A stretch of 64,000 nucleotides of DNA from Sclerodactyla briareus (lineage: Eukaryota; Echinodermata; Holothuroidea; Dendrochirotida; Sclerodactylidae), in NCBI GenBank assembly GCA_026419785.1, contig JAODTK010000123.1, forward strand, positions 124,001 to 188,000, in the 5' to 3' direction. Position numbers and translations under genes: made by a program. The notes beneath the pieces were generated by a model. That model did no database searches. It was not told the DNA's origin and saw nothing but the letters and a program-made list of their open reading frames with translations. Position 1 is the stretch's first letter, and every line of letters starts with the position of its first letter. Of this stretch, positions 1 through 12,789 are shown piece after piece.

Positions 1-2654
1 TATTGGCAATACAATATTAGTTCTAATAGACCTCGAAGCGTTTTGTTGTAATTTCATTCGTGGTCCCCAGGTGATTGGAGATGACATGCCACTCTGTGTG
101 TCAGTTTATGTTTGGCTATTAATAATTTTCCTTCTCTAATTCAGGGGATTACCCTCTAGTTAAGAAAACTTTGGTGACAACACGAATTGGTACTTCCGTG
201 ACAAAAAGTACACTTGGGTGCGTATATAGAAGTTAACTTTGATGCCACTTGCAAAGTATACTTACCTCTCCCTCATGGAGTTCACAGATAATTTTGTTGC
301 ACTAAATTCTACTCTTTATTGCCCCATCTAACCTTGTGAGTATACAAACTCATATACATCATATACTACATACACTATTATTCCTAGGGAGCTGGCATGA
401 TGTTGCTCCTCCAAAACAACACTTAGGGGTAATATAGTTTTTCCACCCCCCACTTTTTGACATCTCAGTGTCACCTCACCATAAATCCATAGCCCATGTT
501 AGCCCCCCCCCCCCCCCCCAATCCCTGCTCTTCCCATTGGTCAACTCTAACTTGACCTTGATAGTAAACCAAGTTTACACTGCAGTGGCAATAATCTCCA
601 TTTAAAGCCGCCCAGGCATGAGCAATATGCAACTTTATTGGGAGGGGTAGCTAGGCACTTATGGGGCACAGCAAGAAATGTAAGGCAACATCACCAACCG
701 TAAATGTCACTACCCCTCACAACAATGACGGCTCGACTACACGGACGCCTAAGTCTTCATTCGATAGGCCCCCATTCCTGCATGTGGGGCTTTCTTTTTT
801 TCTTAGGGTGAAGAGAAATTTATGGGACAACCCAACTCCTTAATGGGGTAAGATTATCCTCTCTAATAGTATAGGTGAAGTGACAAGCTCCCAGTAGTGA
901 CAGCCCTTCAAGATCAAGATATGGTTGTACATCTGTAATCATATCCTTGTGACAGAATCCTCCAGGAGTGTGATGGTCCAGAGGTCCGTACCTCTAACCT
1001 TGGGTGGATCCCTGGACGGGGGCAGAGGTTGTGCAACGGGAGTTTTTTTTTGAGGGGGGTCAAATTTTTTTTGGAAGTCAGCAGGAATTTCCACCCCACT
1101 GAATGTCAATGATTAAGATTAACTCATTTGTAAGATGTGACATGATAATAATAGGCTCAAATATTGCAGCATTTTGCATCTCTTCCCTTGAAAACTTCTC
1201 CATACAAGCTGTTTTTGCTCGCTTCTGTCAGCCTCCGGAAGACACAGAAAAAGTACTGATAGGTGACATTGCACATTTATACCAATAAACGCCCCTCATC
1301 TGTGTGCAGGAAGGCGCATTCCATATAATTGTAAGGCACAGAGACACTCAATTCTTTTCTGTGAATATGATCGGTTCCAGGACTTGCAAGTAATTGGAAA
1401 TGCCACTATCATTATTATGATTAAAGACCTCATCCAACAACCTAAAGATCCTTAAGGTATAACTGGAAATGACAATGACCTCTAATGAATGCGTCCCTTC
1501 TGGAAATGCAACCATGTTACTCTTCAGTAAGGGGGTTTCCACGTCAATAGTTGTTGAGGTTGGCAAGTGCCCCCTTCCCTTTATTATTCCCTATCATATG
1601 CTTGGTCGGCTATTCTGCAATGGGGGCCATGGGGGATGCCCCCAACAATCTTTGAAACATCCCTAATCATGGTTCCCTTCCAAACCATTTCCCCAATAGC
1701 AACTCGTTCATATGGGCCATGCCTCAATGAGTCGCGCATATTCTACTGTGTTATAAAAATAATCATGGCTGTGAGGAAAGTCAGGAAACAAATCGTGCAT
1801 CTGCCCAAGTACCATACCTGCCTGATATAGGCTAACACACTTCTGTTAATGAACCGGCAAGTTTCGTTCACAGAGGACCAATTTCAAATTTTCCTTTCTC
1901 GGCGTGAATTATGCAAATTAGTCGGATTGTAGCAGTACATATGGGGTCACCATTGGTGGGATATTGCGAATTGCAAACACCGTAAATTCCAATGACCCTT
2001 GTTGTTGGTAGTATTGATTAATAGGCTACTTCAGATACCGTCCACTCTCTGGGAGTCATACAGGTGCATTTTACAGTAATACCTACACACTATTACTTGG
2101 GGGCATCTAAATGTGCAGGTTGCCTTTTTTCCTCAAATTGGGTATCACATACCCTGCCTGAGGATAAATATTGGGGCCCTGGGCACAATTATGTCCAAAT
2201 ATTTTATCCTGACACAAGCATGCCTCAATTTGTGAGTGACAGTGCCACAGCACCGGCAGCCACACGAACTACATAAGTTCAAAAACAACATGTGGGGCTC
2301 CCCATGCTCCAAAACTAACTGCATGCAGTTCGCCTGGACCGACCAAATCTTTCCATCAAACAACAACATCCTTCTGAAATGTTTCGTTTCCAAGATGTCA
2401 ATGTCCAACTCAAATTAGCAGCATTCCAGTGTTTTCAAGGCTGCCTTGACCTTCCACACATGTGCGTTCCTCAAGATAGCTCGTGATAGGAAGTTTGTTC
2501 ATCAGTCCAATTCACTTTCTGGTTTGTCTCAACGAGACAAGAATCTAGTCCTCAACAAAAAATAGCACTCATGTCACACAAGGTCAAAGTCAAAAGGTTG
2601 AATGAGGACAAATGATCACCAGATGTAGCCGCCCAGACGAACAAAACTTTCCAT
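1..2654. other. Low-copy DNA without recognisable gene
   Basis: A/T-rich sequence with no ORF that looks protein-like on either strand; the longest openings (about 87 codons) have no recognisable domain and overlap others. It contains a run of 17 C at 503-519 and a T-rich/G-rich stretch near 1040-1075. I see no tRNA, SINE or inverted-repeat element here. Confidence 0.5.
503..519. repeat. C homopolymer, 17 nt
   Basis: Uninterrupted run of 17 C. It is one of many long G/C runs in this window and is likely to be length-polymorphic or miscounted in sequencing. Confidence 0.9.
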
Positions 2655-3055
2655 TACAACATCCGCTATAAATTTTTTTGGTTTGCCAATATATATAAGG
2701 ATTGTCCTATAGTGACCTTAAATGACCTGGACCTGACACAAAACAATAGAGGGTTCGTCCCTCACCATACGGCACCCACATACCTATATGAACTTGATAC
2801 ATGCTTGCGTTCGTTAGATATCGTGCTGACAAGGCTTTCTGAGATTTGCCCTCCCATGAACCTTGAACTTGCACAACAACAATAGAGGTCATCCTCTCTA
2901 TATGTCCAACCCAAATACTTGATTTGAACTTCATACATCGCTTGCGTTCTTTAGATTCGCGTTGGGCTGACAAGAGGTGTTACCACACACATACACATAT
3001 AACACGGTGCGTGAAAAAGGCATAGATTCCTTTGCCATTCAGCATGAATCAAAGA
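2655..3055 (+). mobile_element. 5'-truncated LINE 3' UTR copy
   Basis: The sequence follows the order seen in the 54.8-60.4 kb arrays: TGACCT-like motifs (2711 onward), the block ending in AAACAATAG, then a segment matching CACATACC...GAACTTGATAC, then a CA-rich stretch (about 2984-3000) and the terminal CATAGATTCCTTTG (about 3020). A local duplication of about 136 bp places AACAATAGAGG at about 2741 and again at 2878. No coding part is attached, as expected for a 5'-truncated non-LTR insertion. The link to a LINE rests on the 51.5-52.0 kb copy, where the same unit follows an ORF2 C-terminus. Confidence 0.6.
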
Positions 3056-3121
3056 TGCCCTTTTCCAAGTCATCCCTCATCAACATTTTTACTGTCAAGT
3101 AGTCAAGACGATCATCCTAAA

Positions 3122-3173
3122 CCCCAACCCCCCCCCCCTCCCTTTTTAACCCCCCCAACCCCCCCCCCCAACA

Positions 3174-3202
<29 letters not shown>
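3122..3202. repeat. C-rich tract with 29-nt C run
   Basis: About 80 bases that are almost all C, broken only by a few A and T, ending in 29 consecutive C at 3174-3202. The C strand can form an i-motif and the complement a G-quadruplex. Proline-rich and glycine-rich ORFs across it are composition artefacts. Confidence 0.9.
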
Positions 3203-3203
<1 letters not shown>

Positions 3204-3204
<1 letters not shown>

Positions 3205-6200
3205 TTATGGTAAGGGACATACAAAACTTGGACCAGGCCCAACAGTTCATGACCTTTCCCATTCCTATAATGAACCTTTGGGTGTTTCAATAATATAATC
3301 TGGGCGGCCATTCTTTGAATTTGGGCAAAAAGTCACAGAACTAGAATGTGTATATACCTTATATTTGGGGGGGGGGGATACTGCAGTTTTCCACAGCATG
3401 ATCCATATGCCTCTTTACAACCATCTTTGACCTGAACAGATCAAGCTCTCTGGGGCCACTAACTTGGTGTCCAATTTGGTCAACATCTGTCGTAGAAAGA
3501 CATTCAAGAGCCCAACAAAAGGCACAAGTTTCAGACTAATTAATGGATAGATAGGCTGACGGTGTCAGATCACCTCAACTCAATCAATGAAAGTTGGTTT
3601 CACCCTTTCCCAAATGTTCACTTCAAATGGCGTCCAACCATAGAATTGTAAGCATGAATCAAAGGCCCATGCAAATATATGCCGATTACGTTAGACCATT
3701 TACAAGAGTCAGTTGGTACAACAAACGTGTTTATCTCGCCCTTATCCCGATCTAGCCTGACACATTGTCCGGATTGCTAATTTTTTACAGTCTCTCTCAT
3801 TTGCGTCAACTTTAACCTAGAATGCACAAAACTAGAGTGATTTGTGAATCTTGTGAACAACGAATACTTACCCCTTAACTAAAGATGAAGTGTCAAACTG
3901 AAATGGATAGCCAATCTGGCAAAATGAGAAGGCGATTGGGTTTGCCAGCCGGTACTACTCTGTGAATAGCCAATGCTATTATACGGCAGAATTGGGTGCT
4001 GGGCATGAGGGGTAAGTAGAATTGGTAAGATAGATCGGATTTGCCTGTGGTGTGCAAAGGCAATAACGGTACATTGACTCCCAAGTTCACACCCCAAGAT
4101 GATACTATCTCTGATAAGTACAAAACCATGCCCAAGATGACCACATTTATTCAATTATTTTTTCATTTCCAGAGTGTTGGAGTCCTAATCAGATTTTTGA
4201 GCACAGGAGTGGGCCGGGCTCCCCCTGTGGTGTCACCCACTCGGGGTAATCTAAACCCACAGAGTAGGGATGCCAGCTCAGCAACTGACTGTCCGCCTTC
4301 ACCCCCATTCTTACTCTCTTGTCACTGCGAGGGCATTAACCTTTTTTGTGGTATTCATTCACCCCACCCTCAGAATTTTTCGAGTGCTGCCCCGAAAGCA
4401 TGATTTATAAGCTTAAATACGACACCACTCCGATCACTTACCATAACAGTGTAAATCTCATGAGGAGTTTGAAATTGGGCATCTCTGCATGTCTGCTTTT
4501 GACAGAACTTGTGGGTGGGGACGAAGTTGTTCCCGAGAAAATTGACAAGGTCCCCGGAGGTCAAATGTGTGTTTTTTTTTTGGCAATTATTCTACCACCT
4601 TATAAACAAAACTGGTGAATGTGGATTGTGGTTGGTCCGCAAGCAACATGGAAGTCATTTGCTGTTCAAATTTGCATAATTTTTTATGGCAAGCTTTTAA
4701 CTTTTGTCGTATTTAGGGACTTGGAGAATGTGGACTGCAGTTGGTTCCGAAAAACGGGTAGGACTGGTAGGTCTTTCAAAGTCACCATAGGTCAACAATG
4801 ACAATGATATACTGTGCTCGGATGAGATTCCACAAGGTATTTTTCTGCTGTGGGGATATACCGTCTTCAGTTCACCAGTCTACGCTGGGGCATGTTAGTT
4901 TTTCTTTGTCGAGTGAGTGGCTGAAGACTGGATTAGGAGTACGTCTGGTCAATTTTCAGGTGCGTAACACAGAATTTCTGTCATGGGAGGTGAGGGGGGG
5001 GGGGGGTTTCCTCCAAGGAAGTGTCCTTCCAATCCGAGCAAAAAATGCATTTTGAAGATGCAATATTACAGTATGCTGGTTTGTGCAACACTTCCATTGC
5101 TACAAGGTCATGCCCCTCCCACCCCTTCGCCGGTATGACTGCACCATCAAAAAGCTCTACAGTCAAAAAGAGAGCATTGTGTACATATCGTCCGAGTTAT
5201 GAGGTGAAAAATGTTAGCAATGGTAATTTACCAACACTCAATTTGTTGAAAAACAGGCACATTGCTATCATACTATGGTTTTCAAAACATCTCTTTATAG
5301 GCAAGCATTGGTCCTAGCGAAAAAATCCTTCGATGTGCTGCAATGCACATCCGATTAGTCAGAAGACAGTCAAATTGACGAGTACAAGTCCACTTCGGTA
5401 GTTTAACAACAACTGGAATGTAGCTCGAAATAACAAACTGGAAGCTATACCATTGAAGTATGGTGTTTTCCCAAATGAAATACAAGAGGGTTCTCCAATC
5501 TTGTCTGATGTGCGATCTGTGGTTTGTTTCTTTTTTGTTTTTACGTTGAGGTATTTGGTTGGTTTCAGAAACTCGAGTCAAAAGCTGGTGATTCATAAAC
5601 ATCATAGTGGTGGCCATAGTTTTCACTCCCTAAGTCTTTCACATATAAAGGTCACTAACGAGCAACCAACCAGAGTGATGTTCACAACCATGGTTACAGT
5701 AAACAGGGTTTTTAATTTGTTCAAATTATGCAAATTTAGACACATTGTTGTGCCTCCAGTAACCCCTTCCCTGACATGAATATCTTAGAACCTAAAGGTG
5801 GAACCACATCATCGAGTTTCATTGAATTATGCAATATATATAATTAAATGAATTATCAACGACCTCAACTAACATTTTAAACAGAAGGCAGACCACAATG
5901 ACCAAATTTCATCAAAACCTGACAAAAATAAATGGATTGTATTAAATATGCAAATCAGACATGTTGCTACCTCAGTGACCCAGAATTCATGTTTTAAATT
6001 TCTAAGGACTGGAGGTTAGACATATCCACGATTTGGGGAAGATCTAAGAATATTTTTGCATATTTTATGTTGGAAATCAAATCAGTCCATTTTTTTTCTT
6101 CGTTTCTATCTACTTACCCGCTTGGCCGGCCGACTTTTTTGAAATTTGCCAGACTGCACCACCATTTTCTCCAAGAACAATGGAGTACTGTTAATTTCGA

Positions 6201-8007
6201 CTGAGGTTTTCCTTGTAGATGGGTATCAACTGAGGACATCCATTTTCAAAGAGCTCTTTTGCCAAATTGAAATTCATTCTATTGTGATTCTAGGCTCAAG
6301 ACATTGCACCATTTTGCATCTAGGCCTCGACAAGCATTTTTGTGGCCAAAGGGAAGAGACGGGTGAGGGCTACTCTCCGGATCTCAGAGATAATCCTCCC
6401 TCCCCCACCCCATGACAAATTTCTGCCAACATGCCTGATATCACCATAGCACACACATGCAGAATATGTCAAATCAAGGAAAAAGGTCATGCTGGTATTA
6501 TAGGGGACTTTTACTTTTATGCCATGGAAACATCTTCCGAAAATGAGTTCAAAAAATATGCTAGTTGGGGACAAAAACCTTGACCCAAAACAATGCCAAT
6601 TCAGATGCCTTTCTCTTTGATCTATATCTACAAATTTGATGGATTTTACTGCCTGGAGGGACAAATATCAGTCGCATCTCCAAGAATCTAATTCCTAATC
6701 CTTTGCAATATTCCTTTCGGTCCCCAATTTGGGAATTTGAGGACCACTGGCCCTGCAGACCTCATGCAAGTTAGAAATTTGATGTATATTCTTCCACCAT
6801 AAAATGAATGTAAAAGCAAATTGGTTATAAATAACATGAGAATTTACTATGAAAGGTGAGTAGGACTACATGCAGTGATAAAATACCCAGCTGAACATTC
6901 TCCATGGTACGCATCTGACACTTGCTCTAACAGAATTTTTGGATATTTAAAAAAAGCACACCTAAAACTAAAGAGCAAAACCCCAACGATATTTGTTTTG
7001 ATTGTTTCTTTGTTCTATCCCATCAGCGAATAGGATGTTCTGACAGTTTTTTCACTGTATTTGTGGGCAGTCACCAGTTCTACGCATGGGGAGAATCGGG
7101 AGCTCTATGCCAAATTTGCTATAGACCCCCCTCCCCAATTTAGTACTATGAATTGTTATGCATACCGCATACATGCGTCAACTACTATGTTTTCACTTTG
7201 TTTTTGGGCAGGCGCTGTTCTAACCACTTTAGCCTATGGACTTGTGTGCACATGCATCAATTGAATGATAAAAGTTTTGATCAAGACAATAATTCATTGC
7301 TGATTTGCAGCTGGGGAAGGCTATTTCCAGTGATGGAGGGTCCCAATTTCTTCTAAATCTTCATGATGGCTGTGTGCCAGCTGATTGGACATGGAACCCC
7401 CCACGTCCTGAATATGTCTCTTCGACTGGGCCAACCTGTGAAATCATCAGTCGGCTTCAAATCTGCATGGGTCTTGTGACTCGGAGATCCAGCACCCATC
7501 CCGATCATGGCCCCTACTCTATCAACATTCGATATTTCCACAAAAGAGGCATTGGGCTCTCCCTTGCTATCCCATTTCACTGGATGATTTTCTCAACATT
7601 CGAGCACTTGGTGATTTTACTATTGATTTCCTCCCCGCATTTGGATTTATCATATAATATGAACCATCCTTCTAAATGCTGGGTATTTGAACTTCACAAG
7701 TTTCTACTGTTGTAATATATCGAGTGTTCTTGTTGGGTATATCGTTTTGAAGGGGTGGTCAACCTGGACTTTCTGGGGAATATGTTTTTGTTCATTGCAT
7801 TGGAGTGATTAGCAATACTTCTCCCTGACATTGTCCGCCCAGCACCACAATGGGTGGTGTGCTCACTCATGCTTGAGATGGTTTAAATACCACGGAATGT
7901 ACTGAATAACTCAAAGGATAAAATGATCAGGAGAAAAACTAAATGCGGCTATCAAAACCGAAACCATACGCTTTCAGTTACAAGTTAGAGGCCCCTTGAA
8001 ATTTTGC
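3204..8007. other. Low-copy DNA with repeat fragments
   Basis: No supportable gene. About 3464-3565 resembles segments near 15600-15720, 21560-21660 and 23610-23790 (shared words such as GGTCAACATC and ACAGATAG/GATAGATAG), so it is a fragment of an interspersed family. A run of 13 G lies at 4994-5006. ORFs of 90-136 codons exist (for example 7305-7715, which starts just after a plausible splice acceptor, TTTGCAG), but none shows a domain or a clear donor, so none is called. Confidence 0.4.
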
Positions 8008-8013
8008 ATGTGT

Positions 8014-8496
8014 ATTGTGCAAGATCACAAAGGATCCGCGCATGCAATAATAATAAATGCATCTTGCACAACCCTGCAAATATTCGTTTGTTTCCTATAA
8101 AATTTACATGTAATCCTTGCAGAATGTTGAGTTTATTCAACACAATAAAACAATGGGAATACATAACTTCGAGACCAACCATGCAGAGAAAACCGAGTCC
8201 CCCATGTGCAATAATGCACAGAACTACAGTGGAACAACACCGAAAATACGGATTCATCTATCGTTTCATTGTGGTAAATAACTCAAACATCGCCGCAGAT
8301 GTTCCTCTGTCCTTCTCTCATCTCTCACCACATAACTATCACCAACAGAAACACCCCTTGTGGCGCAGGTCTCGCCTCTCTCATAGACAAGGCCAAATAA
8401 TTGATGTAGAACAGGAACCAGAAATATTTGCAGGATTGTGCATCATGACCCCTCTGTAGTGTGCATGATGAGATGCTTTTCCATCTTGCACAATAT
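8014..8496. mobile_element. Inverted-repeat (MITE-like) element
   Basis: The left arm (about 8014-8087) and right arm (about 8420-8496) are imperfect inverted repeats. TATTGTGCAAGAT at the left end reappears as its complement ATCTTGCACAATA at 8483-8495, and TTGCACAACCCTGCAAATAT near 8064 is mirrored by ATATTTGCAGGATTGTGCA near 8424. Each arm also folds on itself: TTGTGCAAGAT at 8015-8025 faces ATCTTGCACAA at 8061-8071. This arrangement suits a non-autonomous DNA element or foldback element. No clear target-site duplication is visible and no transposase is encoded, so the class is unknown. Confidence 0.5.
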
Positions 8497-8708
8497 AAAT
8501 GCACAAAACTTTTTAACTTCTAATGGGAATGTTCGTACCCACTTTAGGTTTGGACTGACACCTTCAGCTTTCCTTTAGCTTTCATAACTACTCCTGCAGT
8601 TGACCTTGGCAGGTCCTTACAATGAATTTTATATTTATTAGAGTGGATGTTTGACAGAAGTTGTCTTCTCATGGTATACTGCAGAGCACAGAGGAATTGA
8701 CCTATTAT

Positions 8709-9013
8709 TAGGGCCCAGCAAGGGTGCAGACACTGGATCCTGCTCTCATTGCCAGCTGCGAACCCTTCACTAGGTGCTCGATACGGCAATGCCTCTTTGG
8801 CAGTACCTTAATGTGGAGGGTTGGGGGTAATCACACGCAGATGGCACCGTGCAATTTCCTATTCCTGCTTTTCACTGCTTCCAATCCCTTGACTTGTCTA
8901 GAGCAATCACGAAACACAGGTACTATTGTCATTGGTATGACTATCCTGTTGATTCGAACTCACCGGTCTCCCCGGGTGGAAGGCTGACACTCAACCAATT
9001 GTAGGCCAACCTC
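8709..9013 (-). mobile_element. tRNA-derived SINE, minus strand
   Basis: Read on the minus strand, a tRNA-like head (CAATTGGTTGAGTGTCAG, then CACCCGG and GAGTTCGAATC at the B-box position) is followed by the body GTCATACCAATGAC, then TAGTACCTG, then CACATTAAGGTACTGCCAAA and GGCATTGCC, ending near CTGCACCCTTGCTGGGCC. The same order of blocks occurs on the plus strand at 50.22-50.53 kb, which defines both the family and a length of about 300 bp. The A and B boxes would be the internal RNA polymerase III promoter. It has no coding capacity. Confidence 0.75.
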
Positions 9014-10283
9014 TCACCTCTCTGTAATATATGATATGATTGTATACAGCTTAAAACATTTTGTACCGATTGTGGGATTGGGAGGCTAGTCGGGGTAGAT
9101 GACATACTTTTAGAACATGCTGGGATAACTAAGCCGGTTCTTTTGTTCGAATCCACACCTGGTCCGGTAAAGTTCCTCCAGCTGTAACCAAAATTGTTCT
9201 CAACACATCACTGCAGTAGAGTAAGACACTGTAAAATGCATGAAAGTCAGACAAGAGCTTAAATGATGAGTTAACGACAAAAGCATCGCTTCGGCGGCTG
9301 ATTTTTACTAATCGTATCAGTACCACATAGCTGTATTTCCAGAGGATTAGCCAGCGTGTGTGATGGCTCCACTATGGATGGTGAGGTTGGTATGGGATGG
9401 ACTTCTCCTCTGTAAGAAAGAGAGGAAACAAGAAAAACAATTCAGCAGCGCTACAGTGAGGAATATGAGTCAATCGTCAGTTCCAACCCAAATCAAATTC
9501 AGTTCCTACGTGGAGACTTGGCCTTCAAAGTTTGGTCATTATACAGGGCCAATAGGAAGAAGCCTCATTGCACAATAACAACGTTGTCACAGTTGGCCAC
9601 AAACACAGATGCTTATAGGTTTGTGCTGAATTGACAGGGATTACTGGTGAAATGGGTATTTTAGCCTTTTCAGGAATAAAAGAGGTCCATAGTGCGACTC
9701 AAGCATGTGGATGTTGTTTTTTTAGTTGTCCCATTCCAATGCCTTTAGGCTACTTTTGAGGTTAAACAACGGTGTGTCAGGAGTCACATCTTAATGGTCT
9801 GCCCCCACCAAATCAATTCTTCGCATGGACGGTATTCCATCGAATTAGGGGGAGATATTATTACGCATTGTGGACAGATACGCAGAAGACAAGGTGACTA
9901 GTATGTCTTTCCTGCAGGCTTGCACAAAAATTCTGGTCAGACAAGAATCACTTCCTTCTGCCCAAAATAACAATGGTGGTAATGTGCTGCCGTAAAGGGA
10001 GGATGGTTGCACCATAACCCTGGCTCTCGATTGCGCATGGAGAAGAACAGGTTGTTCCACTGGGTCACATCCATCATGAGGGTAAATGTGTAACATGTCA
10101 GTGTCTGCAATAAATTCCTAATCACTGTTGGTTGCAGGAATGGCACGGGATGGAAATTTTCAGTGCCACAGAAACATGTCAAAAGGAGACACTGACAATT
10201 GTTCACGATGGTCATTGGGCATTGTTCTAACACATGGCATAGCGCCTGTACCTATGCAGGTTTAGAAGATCACAGGTAGAAGT
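9014..10283. other. Low-copy DNA, no supported gene
   Basis: Openings of 65-98 codons on both strands show no recognisable domain. Positions 9128-9170 contain a weak tRNA-like B-box word (GTTCGAATCC), possibly a further SINE scrap. A TTTCCTGCAG acceptor-like motif near 9909-9918 is followed by only short open frames. Confidence 0.35.
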
Positions 10284-10320
10284 GGGGGGGGGGGGGGGGA
10301 GGTTGGGGAGGGGGGGGGGG
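10284..10320. repeat. G-rich tract
   Basis: Sixteen consecutive G (10284-10299), then AGGTTGGGGA and a further run of about 11 G. It meets the pattern for intramolecular G-quadruplex formation. Confidence 0.85.
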
Positions 10321-11119
10321 CCAGAGGGGGCCCCTAGCACTCAGTATAGGAAGGAATGACATTGAGACTTTACTGGACTGGGCAGTGGGTCGATATTTGT
10401 TATCACAGCTTGGTACAGAGGGGAAAGGGTGGTAGGGGGTAGGGGCGAGACCCCGGGAAAAGAAAACTTGTCCCACTCAGCACGGACACATTTGGAGGAC
10501 ACACTGCCAATTCTGTGATGGCTATACTTTGGCAGTGTGTGAACACATAGTGTCACAATGACCTTTCCCTCACAGGTTAAGATGATGGCAGTACAGGTTA
10601 TGGTATGCATTCCTTTTATGTAATTTGTTGTGTGTGCAAATAACGATGAAAATTCGCTTTGTTCAGTGTAGAGCTGGTTCAGTTTCCTTTCATTCTTCAC
10701 CCATTCCTCATATCCTTCGAAACTACCAGACTCAATGGACAAACAGGGACACCAGGGTTATATCACTGTGGGATGGAACAAGGTCTACCATAGACCCTAG
10801 CTGTCAGGTGAGTGATACTCGATGTAACCATAATAATGACCACCTCGTGTGAGGATGGCAGTTCATGGGGGGCTGTGGTTAGGAATCTAGCAAAGCCTGC
10901 CACAGCAATGATGCTATCTATGACGTGATTCGACTGAAGACGATAGAATGTCATACAAGGTCGGCCCCAGCGAAAAATTTAACAGTCCCCCCCCCCCTTC
11001 CCGATCAGCTGAGGGTATCCATTCTTGGACAGGAAAGAAAATCCCATGCCTACACTATTAGTTGTATGTGTTCACTTTCCAGTGATAATCAAAGATGTGG
11101 CTTAGGAAATTAGGATTAT
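10321..11119. other. Low-copy DNA, no supported gene
   Basis: Contains a C run near 10988-10997. ORFs up to 133 codons on the minus strand are low complexity or lack any recognisable domain, and no paired splice sites support them. Confidence 0.35.
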
Positions 11120-11810
11120 CCAGTCTAAAATTTGATGGCAATGGCGAATTCAAGATATACAAAGACATCCGATTCCACTAGCAGGGAGCGCAGAGGGACC
11201 GTTTTGAAAAGTGGGGGGTCACATCGAATGCAAAGACTATCTGAGCGGAGCGCCCCACCATCGGTTGGCGCGAAGCGTACAAAGAAGAAATTTAGAGTAG
11301 ATTTTCAGACCCTCTAGATCGCCGGAAAACGGGCATGGCCAAGGCTAAATAGCAAACATCTACATGTGTGATTGAGTAAAAGACAGCAAAAAATGTGCCA
11401 TTTTGCATACGAAGATGAATGTACCGAATATCACACATGCTATTTTTATTACCTTTTCCACTCTAGCTTTGTTTGCGTGGGATCTACGGGGGTTCTAACG
11501 AATGTTCTCTGGTGGGATCGAAGGAGGAAGCCATAGGTGTAAGGGCCACTCCAAATTTTGGAGGCAGGAAAAATTTGGGGTACCCGAATTCAGTCATTGG
11601 AAATACCGGCACGCGCGAAGCGCGCAAATAAAATGGCATGTTTCCGGAATTTTATCAGAAAAAGTCTGAAAAAATGCAGGATTTTTCACTTGCTTTTTCC
11701 TCCCAAATGTCCACGAATTTCGCCCAAATTTGTCATTCAGGAAAAATGGGGGGGGGGGGACAGTCTGCCCCCAAGGTTCTGGAATTAATCGAGTGAACAA
11801 AATGATTCGA
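11120..11810. repeat. Repeat-like segment with GCGAAGC hairpins
   Basis: Two GC-rich islands in A/T-rich sequence carry the self-complementary heptamer GCGAAGC: GGCGCGAAGCGTAC (about 11268-11281) and ACGCGCGAAGCGCGC (about 11611-11625). Both are followed by an A-rich word. The second stem extends to GCGCGAAGCGCGC. A G run sits near 11749-11759. The repetition of the motif within 350 bp suggests a repeat family, but no ends can be defined from two sites. Confidence 0.35.
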
Positions 11811-12789
11811 AGCATTACATCGCATATTTAGCCTACAAACGCCTGAAAAAAATGCCCATTTGCGCGCGGAAAAACACTTGAAATGATTATGAATAGTTTC
11901 AGGCTATTCGATTTGAAATTTGAGGACTCGTTATGAAACATGGGTAATCCTTCCACTTCGGCCCTAGTCGGCCGGGGTCCAGATCTCAGCGGGGTCCGAA
12001 CCTGGAATTGAGTGGACTTAAGACCAGTTTTTTAAGACAAAAATTGAATCAGTTGGAGTGATACAAAAGTCGGGCATGATGCCTATTATTTTTTATATGT
12101 CCGGGAAAAGTGGGGCCAGGGGTGGGACAAACGATATGTATCCCCCAACAATTTTGAAGTGAGGTTAGGAGACGGGAAATTTCCCCCCCGTTCCCCCACC
12201 GGACGCACATGTACACTGGATAATCAATCAATCACCACAGGCAGGTCCCAAGTTTACAGGGTATAATGCAAATTGCATGCAATTTTTTTCATTGCATCAA
12301 AGTGACCCTAATATGATGAGATGAGGTTTTTCCCAAGTCAGGAGACAGTGATTGTGGAATGTCTGGTTTGTCTGGCAGCCCAGTGGGTTATGGGAGATTA
12401 TAGGGGGTTGGGGATGTGGTTAGGACATATGGTCAGATGTACTGATGGTCAATGTTCAGATTTCAGCTGTCATTGATTATTTGCCAGCTTCTAACGGTCA
12501 CATATGGATGGGGGAGAAGGTATGATTGGTACTGACAATTGATCATGGACCCCTCTCCCAACCTAGGAGACAAACGGATTTGAAGACATTGCTGATCATA
12601 AGACAATGGAGGGATCGGTTTCCCATTTTTCTTCCTATTCTCTCTTCCCATTTATCTCCCAGTTCACATCTTGTCCACCTTCCTGATTTGCTTTTCAAGG
12701 GGACACAGGGGATGAACCAAGACTGATTCAAACCCATAGGACAGTATATAGCTGAGTAGTAACTCATGTGATGTTGACAGATACATAGC
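11811..12789. other. Low-copy DNA, no supported gene
   Basis: No domain-bearing ORF and no defined repeat boundary. The 108-codon minus-strand opening at 12543-12869 runs into the adjoining minisatellite and looks like chance. Confidence 0.35.

Noticed and set aside
3032-3298. Proline-rich protein
   Set aside because: Translation of the C tract at 3122-3202.
7305-7715. Possible plus-strand exon after TTTGCAG
   Set aside because: The acceptor looks good, but no donor, no family resemblance, and a competing open frame on the other strand (7353-7580).
9128-9170. tRNA-like B-box (GTTCGAATCC)
   Set aside because: No A-box at the right distance and no clover-leaf; probably SINE debris or chance.
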